Assembly (NCBI GenBank): GCA_947625375.1
Contig: CANQOC010000001.1
Location: 1 to 64,000, forward strand
Direction: 5' to 3'
Source: an uncultured Clostridia bacterium
Lineage (GTDB): Bacteria > Bacillota > Clostridia > Oscillospirales > Ruminococcaceae
Length of the DNA stretch: 64,000 nucleotides
Shown here one piece after another: positions 60,160-64,000 of this stretch (its first letter is position 1; each line of letters begins with the position of its first letter). Below the pieces are notes generated by a model that saw only the letters and a program-made list of their open reading frames with translations, was not told where the DNA came from and made no database searches. A program made the translations under genes and the position numbers.

Positions 60160-60900
60160 CTATTCAAGCAGTATATACCCCTTCAGCTCGCTGTACATCT
60201 CGACGGTGAAGCCGTCGCAGAGCGTCAGCTCCTGCACCGTCGAGAAGCCGTGAATCCGCTCGCGAAGCTCGATTATCTCCTCGGCGACCGAGTAGTCAAT
60301 CAGAAGCGCGTCGGCGATTTCGTCGGCGTCGGCGGTGTTCACGTTCACCTTTCGCCGGACCTTCGGCTCGTCTATAACCTCGGTCGGGTCGGTTTCGGAG
60401 GTTGTCGGCTGTTCGGCCGACGTCTTCGGCTGAGATGCCGTAGTCGCCGGAGGCTCGGTCTTCGTCTCGGATGTGGTAATTGCCGGTGGCTCGGTCTCGG
60501 GAACGGGTTCAGTTTCGGGTGCGCTCGTCTCGGCGGGTTGAGGCTCGCTGCCGTCATCGCCGTAAAAGTGCTCAATAATCCGGTCAAGGATTTCGTCGCT
60601 GATACCCGGGATTTCGCCGAGCTGGTAGACGCTTTTATAGCCTTCGAGCGCGTCGCGGTAGTCGATGATGTCGGTCGCCTTTGCCTCTCCGATGCCCTTT
60701 ACCTCCATGAAATCTTCCTTAGACGCCGCATTTATGACCGCGACGTCATATATGTCTTCGTCGGGATATGACGAACCGGTCACTGTATAAACAGAGCTTC
60801 CCGAGGCTTTTCTGTAAGCAATCTGCTGAGCAGCCACCGCGGATAAGGCGGCTGCGGCACAGAGTATGAGAAAAACCAATTCGGGAAGCTTTTTCTTCAT
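60160..60900 (-). CDS. ComEA-like protein with two HhH modules
   Basis: Secreted or membrane-anchored protein of 246 aa. A signal-type helix (residues 6-25) is followed by a helix-hairpin-helix pair (about 52-115; VINAASKEDFMEVKGIGEAKATDIIDYRD), a Thr/Pro/Glu/Ser linker (about 116-178) and a second HhH module (about 182-244; VNVNTADADEIADALLIDYSVAEEIIELRE). ComEA itself binds incoming DNA with a single such module. DNA uptake is possible, but no other com genes are adjacent. It follows metK by 5 nt. Confidence 0.78.
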   Translation of the reverse strand: MKKKLPELVFLILCAAAALSAVAAQQIAYRKASGSSVYTVTGSSYPDEDIYDVAVINAASKEDFMEVKGIGEAKATDIIDYRDALEGYKSVYQLGEIPGISDEILDRIIEHFYGDDGSEPQPAETSAPETEPVPETEPPAITTSETKTEPPATTASQPKTSAEQPTTSETDPTEVIDEPKVRRKVNVNTADADEIADALLIDYSVAEEIIELRERIHGFSTVQELTLCDGFTVEMYSELKGYILLE

Positions 60901-60905
60901 CTGTA

Positions 60906-62075
60906 TTACCTCACGGCGTCCCTGAGCGCGTCGACCTTATCGGTGCGCTCCCATGACACGCCGAGGTCCTCGCGCCCCATGTGCCCGTATGCGGACAGAG
61001 GGCGGTAGACCGTATGTCTTAGGTCAAGAAGGTCTATTATTGCCGCAGGGCGAAGGTCAAAGACTCTCGACACCGCCTCGGCAAGCTTTTCGTCGCTGAC
61101 CTTTCCGGTGCCGAATGTGTCGACCATGAGCGAGACCGGGTGCGCGACGCCGATGGCGTATGCAATCTGAAGCTCGCATTTTTCGGCAAGACCGGCGGCG
61201 ACGATGTTCTTTGCGGCATATCTTGCGGCATAGGCGGCCGAGCGGTCGACCTTTGTCGGGTCCTTTCCGCTGAACGCTCCCCCGCCGTGACGCGAATATC
61301 CGCCGTAGGTGTCGACTATAATCTTTCTGCCGGTAAGACCGCAGTCCCCCTGCGGTCCGCCGATTACGAACCGCCCGGTCGGGTTGACATAGAACACGGT
61401 TTTGCTGTCGAGAAGCTCGGCGGGAATGACCTTTTTGATGACGTTTTCGATGATGTCGCGGCGGATTGTCTCCTGTGAGACGTCGGGGTCGTGCTGTGTC
61501 GAGACGACAATGTTGTCGATTCTCACCGGTCTTCCGCCGTCATATTCAACCGTAACCTGACTCTTGCCGTCGGGTCTGAGATAGCCGAGGACGCCGCTTT
61601 TTCTTATGTCGGCAAGCCGTTTTGCGAGCTTATGGGCATATGATATCGGCATCGGCATAAGCTCGGGAGTTTCGTTGCAGGCATAGCCGAACATCATTCC
61701 CTGGTCCCCCGCGCCGATGTCTAACCGGCCCGAGCCGCGGCTTTCGAGGGCGTTGTCGACGCCCATCGCGATATCCGGCGACTGACGGTGAATCGAGCTT
61801 ATAACCGAACAGGTGTCGGCGTCGAAGCCGTATTTGGCGCGGTCATAGCCGATTTCGCGGACCGCTCCCCTTACTATCTCGGGGATATCGAGGTGCGCCT
61901 CCGAGCTTATCTCGCCGCAGCACATCACCATTCCGGTGGCGGCGACGGTCTCACATGCAACGCGGGACATCGGATCCTGTTTTAAGCACTCGTCGAGAAT
62001 TGCCTCGGACACACGGTCACAGAGCTTGTCCGGATGACCCTCGGTTACTGATTCGGATGTAAAAAGTCGTTTCAT
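60906..62075 (-). CDS. metK: S-adenosylmethionine synthetase
   Basis: Makes SAM from methionine and ATP. Three family motifs: [16 protein letters not shown] at the start, [12 protein letters not shown] near 116-127 and [19 protein letters not shown] near 262-280. 389 aa. ATG 62075 has GCGGAGGAA upstream. A SAM-I riboswitch and terminator precede it, so it is shut down when SAM is plentiful. Confidence 0.97.
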   Translation of the reverse strand: MKRLFTSESVTEGHPDKLCDRVSEAILDECLKQDPMSRVACETVAATGMVMCCGEISSEAHLDIPEIVRGAVREIGYDRAKYGFDADTCSVISSIHRQSPDIAMGVDNALESRGSGRLDIGAGDQGMMFGYACNETPELMPMPISYAHKLAKRLADIRKSGVLGYLRPDGKSQVTVEYDGGRPVRIDNIVVSTQHDPDVSQETIRRDIIENVIKKVIPAELLDSKTVFYVNPTGRFVIGGPQGDCGLTGRKIIVDTYGGYSRHGGGAFSGKDPTKVDRSAAYAARYAAKNIVAAGLAEKCELQIAYAIGVAHPVSLMVDTFGTGKVSDEKLAEAVSRVFDLRPAAIIDLLDLRHTVYRPLSAYGHMGREDLGVSWERTDKVDALRDAVR

Positions 62076-62106
62076 AAGCGTTCCTCCGCGCAAAAATTCA
62101 TGCGAT

Positions 62107-62139
62107 TATCAAAAAGCGCACTCCGAAAAAGAGTGCGCT
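62107..62139 (-). terminator. terminator of SAM-I riboswitch
   Basis: Minus strand stem AGCGCACTC/GAGTGCGCT with a 7-nt loop, followed by TTTTTGA. It is the expression platform that ends transcription before metK when the aptamer binds SAM. Confidence 0.9.
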
Positions 62140-62149
62140 AAAAAACTTA

Positions 62150-62241
62150 GTCCTCATCTTTCGGATAAACCGCAGGATTTAGCACCTTAAGTCAGGTTGC
62201 CGGGCTTCACAGGTCCTGATACCTCCACCGCTCTTGATAAG
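62150..62241 (-). promoter_or_regulatory. SAM-I riboswitch (S box) before metK
   Basis: Minus strand reads CTTATCAAGAGCGGTGGAGG, then GGACCTGTGAAGCCCGGCAA, CCTGACTTAAGGTGCTAAAT and the closing arm GATGAGGA. The invariant GAG-GGTGGAGG, GAAGCCCGGCAACC and AGGTGCTAA are all present, which identifies SAM-I. The terminator at 62107-62139 follows. Confidence 0.95.
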
Positions 62242-62260
62242 GCATATTCTATCACTTGTT

Positions 62261-62289
62261 ATTATATATCACTTTTTATATCCTGTCAA
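62261..62289 (-). promoter_or_regulatory. sigma-A promoter for metK leader
   Basis: Minus strand: perfect -35 TTGACA (62284-62289), 17-bp spacer, perfect -10 TATAAT (62261-62266), 20 bp before the riboswitch starts. Confidence 0.9.
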
Positions 62290-62330
62290 TAGTTTAATTA
62301 CATTTGACGACAGTTTCCGACTCCCCCGCC

Positions 62331-63005
62331 CTATCCGCTCACCTTCGAGACGATGAGCGCGATTATCGCCGCGGCGAGCAGGAGCGCGCAGATTACGTTA
62401 AGTACAATCGGCAGTGTCGGATTCTTCTTTTCGCCGCCGTCCTCGCGCTTCGGAAGGAGTCCCGCCTTTCGCAGAACCGTTATTATCGGCTTATAGAGCA
62501 GGAACGTGATTGCGGCGTTGATTGTCGCCTTTACGGCGTTGAACGGAAGGAAACCGGGGAGGAGCAGCTCGGTGATTGCCTCGCGCGAGATGCCCATATA
62601 AAGCGGAGAAATGAGGTAGTTCCAAAGGAGCATGACCACGGTTTCACAGATTACCGAGCAGACAAGTCCTATTACCGCGCCCGAGATGTTCTTCCGGTAT
62701 TTATAGATGATTCCGACCGGGAGGATAAACGCGCAGGACGAGAGAATGTTCATCACCGCGCCGATGATTCCGGTGTCGCTTATCGTCACCATCTCGATAA
62801 GGGATATGACGACCGAGCTCAGGACCGCCGGCACAGGCCCGAGAATAAGCGCCTCGAGCGCCAGAACGGCGTCCTTTGCCTCATACTTTAAGAATCCGAC
62901 CGCGGGTACAAAGGGTATCCGAAGGATAAACACGGTCATGAACGCGAGCGCTGCGAAGAGCGCCGCGAGGACAAGGGTTACGGTTGTTGACTTTGATTTT
63001 TGCAT
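62331..63005 (-). CDS. ribU: riboflavin ECF transporter S component RibU
   Basis: Membrane substrate-binding subunit of an energy-coupling-factor transporter, about 224 aa, six hydrophobic helices. FLKYEAKDAVLALEALILGPVPAV near residue 37-60 is the typical RibU segment, and an FMN riboswitch lies just upstream, which supports riboflavin as substrate. The N-terminal ATG at 63005 has AAGGAGATG upstream. A shared EcfAAT module would be encoded elsewhere. Confidence 0.93.
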   Translation of the reverse strand: MQKSKSTTVTLVLAALFAALAFMTVFILRIPFVPAVGFLKYEAKDAVLALEALILGPVPAVLSSVVISLIEMVTISDTGIIGAVMNILSSCAFILPVGIIYKYRKNISGAVIGLVCSVICETVVMLLWNYLISPLYMGISREAITELLLPGFLPFNAVKATINAAITFLLYKPIITVLRKAGLLPKREDGGEKKNPTLPIVLNVICALLLAAAIIALIVSKVSG

Positions 63006-63020
63006 AGTAAAGCATCTCCT

Positions 63021-63053
63021 TAAAAAACAGACCCGCGGAAAAATCCACGGGTC
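63021..63053 (-). terminator. terminator of FMN riboswitch
   Basis: Minus strand stem GACCCGTGG/CCGCGGGTC (one wobble, 6-nt loop) followed by TGTTTTTT. It lies between the aptamer and the ribU ribosome binding site. Confidence 0.85.
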
Positions 63054-63060
63054 AGAATTA

Positions 63061-63171
63061 TCTTCTCTCATCCGGACTATACCGTCGGTATCGGAATTGC
63101 ACCGATTCATGCGGCAGACGCCGCTCGCGGACTTTAACCGCCGGTTGGGAATTTCACCCCACCCCGAAGAT
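63061..63171 (-). promoter_or_regulatory. FMN riboswitch (RFN element) before ribU
   Basis: Minus strand shows the RFN consensus in order: ATCTTCGGGGTGGGGTGAAA, TTCCCAACCGGCGGT, AAAGTCCGCGAGC, GCATGAATCGGTGCAATTCC, and the closing GGTATAGTCCGGATGAGAGA. FMN binding would favour the terminator at 63021-63053 and switch ribU off. Confidence 0.95.
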
Positions 63172-63195
63172 ACGGATATTCGGCTTTATTTCGGA

Positions 63196-63603
63196 TTACT
63201 CCTCCGGCTCTTCGCCGTCTTCGTCGAGCTCAAATTCAAGGAGCTCGCCGCAGTTCGGACATTCGACCGAACCGTCCTCGAGCATGAGGTCGTTCAGCTC
63301 GATGGTGTCGCCGCAGCTCGGGCAGACAACTTCGTATGAGCAGTCGTCATCGTCGCAGTCGCAATCGCCGTCGCAGCAGTCACAGCCGCAGTCCGACTCT
63401 TCCTCGAGCTTAGAAAGGTCGGCGTCCATCTCTTCGCAGAAATCGCAGATTTGGTCGATGTCCTCGTCGATGCTGTCGACGGTCTCGCAAATCTCGGCGA
63501 TTACGTCTCTGAGTGCAAGAAGAACCTTCCCCTCTTTGGTGGAGCCGTCGATTTCGAGGCCCTCCATAAGTCCCTTGAGGTATGAAGCCTTTTCAGTAAG
63601 CAT
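63196..63603 (-). CDS. CD1247-like zinc-ribbon protein
   Basis: Acidic protein of 135 aa. N-terminal helical domain of the CD1247 type (LTEKASYLKGLMEGLEIDGSTKEGKVLLALRDV), then a Cys/Asp-rich stretch (about residues 70-88) and a C-terminal zinc ribbon (CPSCGDTIELND...CPNCGELLEF). The ending EFELDEDGEEPEE is very acidic. Function unknown; well conserved in clostridia. AAAGGAAG precedes ATG 63603. Confidence 0.8.
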   Translation of the reverse strand: MLTEKASYLKGLMEGLEIDGSTKEGKVLLALRDVIAEICETVDSIDEDIDQICDFCEEMDADLSKLEEESDCGCDCCDGDCDCDDDDCSYEVVCPSCGDTIELNDLMLEDGSVECPNCGELLEFELDEDGEEPEE

Positions 63604-63666
63604 ATAAATCTTCCTTTCTATGTTCTATGCGAATTTGATACATAATGACAATGTTAAGGCGGTGAG

Positions 63667-64000
63667 TTATCGGTCGTTATACAGTCCGAAATGTCTTGCA
63701 ATTAAATCACAGACTTCTTCTCTGGTATCTTCGCTGTTATCTTCCCTGATTACCGTGAAAAACCCGCTTTCGGCTAATTCATCATAATGCTTTTGACTGT
63801 TGATTAAGGCAAGACCGCGCCGATAGTTTTCCATAACGGCCTCGGGATTGTCGCAGCTTTTGATAACATTAAGAATAAATTGCTTCTCGGGGTCGTCGCG
63901 GTCGAAGAAACGGTCAACGCTCATCGACTGCGGGCAGAGCATAACGGCAACACGGTTATAATCGGATATTTCTTTCAGCACGTCAATCGGAATATTGGTA
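63667..64000 (-). CDS. fragment of unknown protein at window edge
   Basis: The frame stays open to the right edge, so the N-terminus is missing. The visible 110 residues end ...EEVCDLIARHFGLYNDR and include VAVMLCPQSMSVDRFFDRDDPEKQFILNVIKSC, possibly the C-terminal half of a P-loop kinase or phosphotransferase. I cannot name a family. A GTG at 63981 is a possible internal start, but the upstream codons look equally coding. Confidence 0.6.
   Translation of the reverse strand, partial: TNIPIDVLKEISDYNRVAVMLCPQSMSVDRFFDRDDPEKQFILNVIKSCDNPEAVMENYRRGLALINSQKHYDELAESGFFTVIREDNSEDTREEVCDLIARHFGLYNDR

Overview
The window comes from a low-to-mid GC Gram-positive spore-former of the class Clostridia, most likely an uncultured Oscillospirales/Ruminococcaceae-type organism. 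The evidence is the gene content and order: phoH-ybeY-era-yqzL-recO-mutS2, ytfJ/gerW with a DUF2953 gene, scpA-scpB, spoIIIE/ftsK-uppP-ylzJ-tepA, an IspH-S1 fusion next to cmk/plsC, GGAGG ribosome binding sites, sigma-A promoters with 17-bp spacers, and SAM-I and FMN riboswitches. No outer-membrane genes, phage genes, insertion sequences or CRISPR arrays were seen. Almost all of it reads as chromosomal core with a few accessory loci.

Layout. 0.1-7 kb (+): RNA-processing and DNA-repair operon phoH to mutS2, followed by a 30-bp dif-like inverted repeat and a complete tyrosine recombinase gene. 7-19 kb (mostly -): three ECF sigma/membrane-partner loci, two tRNAs, an esterase, YitT, MscS, an acyltransferase with a zinc ribbon, and a YhbD regulator with a bactofilin-like protein behind an unusual operator cluster. 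18-24 kb: an uncharacterised nuclease-like gene, a redox C_GCAxxG protein, a GH115 glucuronidase and membrane proteins. 24-30 kb: rluB, D-Ala-D-Ala carboxypeptidase, ytfJ, scpAB, a site-2 protease and rpmB. 30-37 kb: an orphan peptide-binding lipoprotein, a DUF4358 lipoprotein, an SGNH-like protein lacking its catalytic serine, asnB, an HPr-like protein, mtaB and an rRNA methyltransferase. 37-51 kb (-): class A PBP, ispH-S1, a cmk-plsC fusion, a BaiN-type flavoprotein, RpiR regulator, ComEC-like hydrolase, FtsK/SpoIIIE, UppP and TepA. 51-60 kb (+): aconitase, a small membrane protein, TraX, isocitrate dehydrogenase, GyrI/AraC and XRE regulators, tRNA-Thr, a methyltransferase and a kinase. 60-64 kb (-): a two-HhH ComEA-like protein, metK under a SAM-I riboswitch, ribU under an FMN riboswitch, a CD1247-like zinc-ribbon protein and a gene fragment at the right edge.

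The most interesting signals are: (1) a 28-bp 11-6-11 Xer/dif-like palindrome directly upstream of a full-length tyrosine recombinase, at a point where gene orientation switches from + to -; (2) two tandem paralogous ECF sigma/anti-sigma operons that share a candidate self-recognised promoter with identical spacing; (3) clustered operators in front of yhbD and in front of a DUF6442/XRE pair; (4) several fused, inactivated or oddly placed enzymes (CMK-PlsC, SGNH without Ser, TraX inside the aconitase-IDH operon). All calls are by reading the sequence; no database search was possible.
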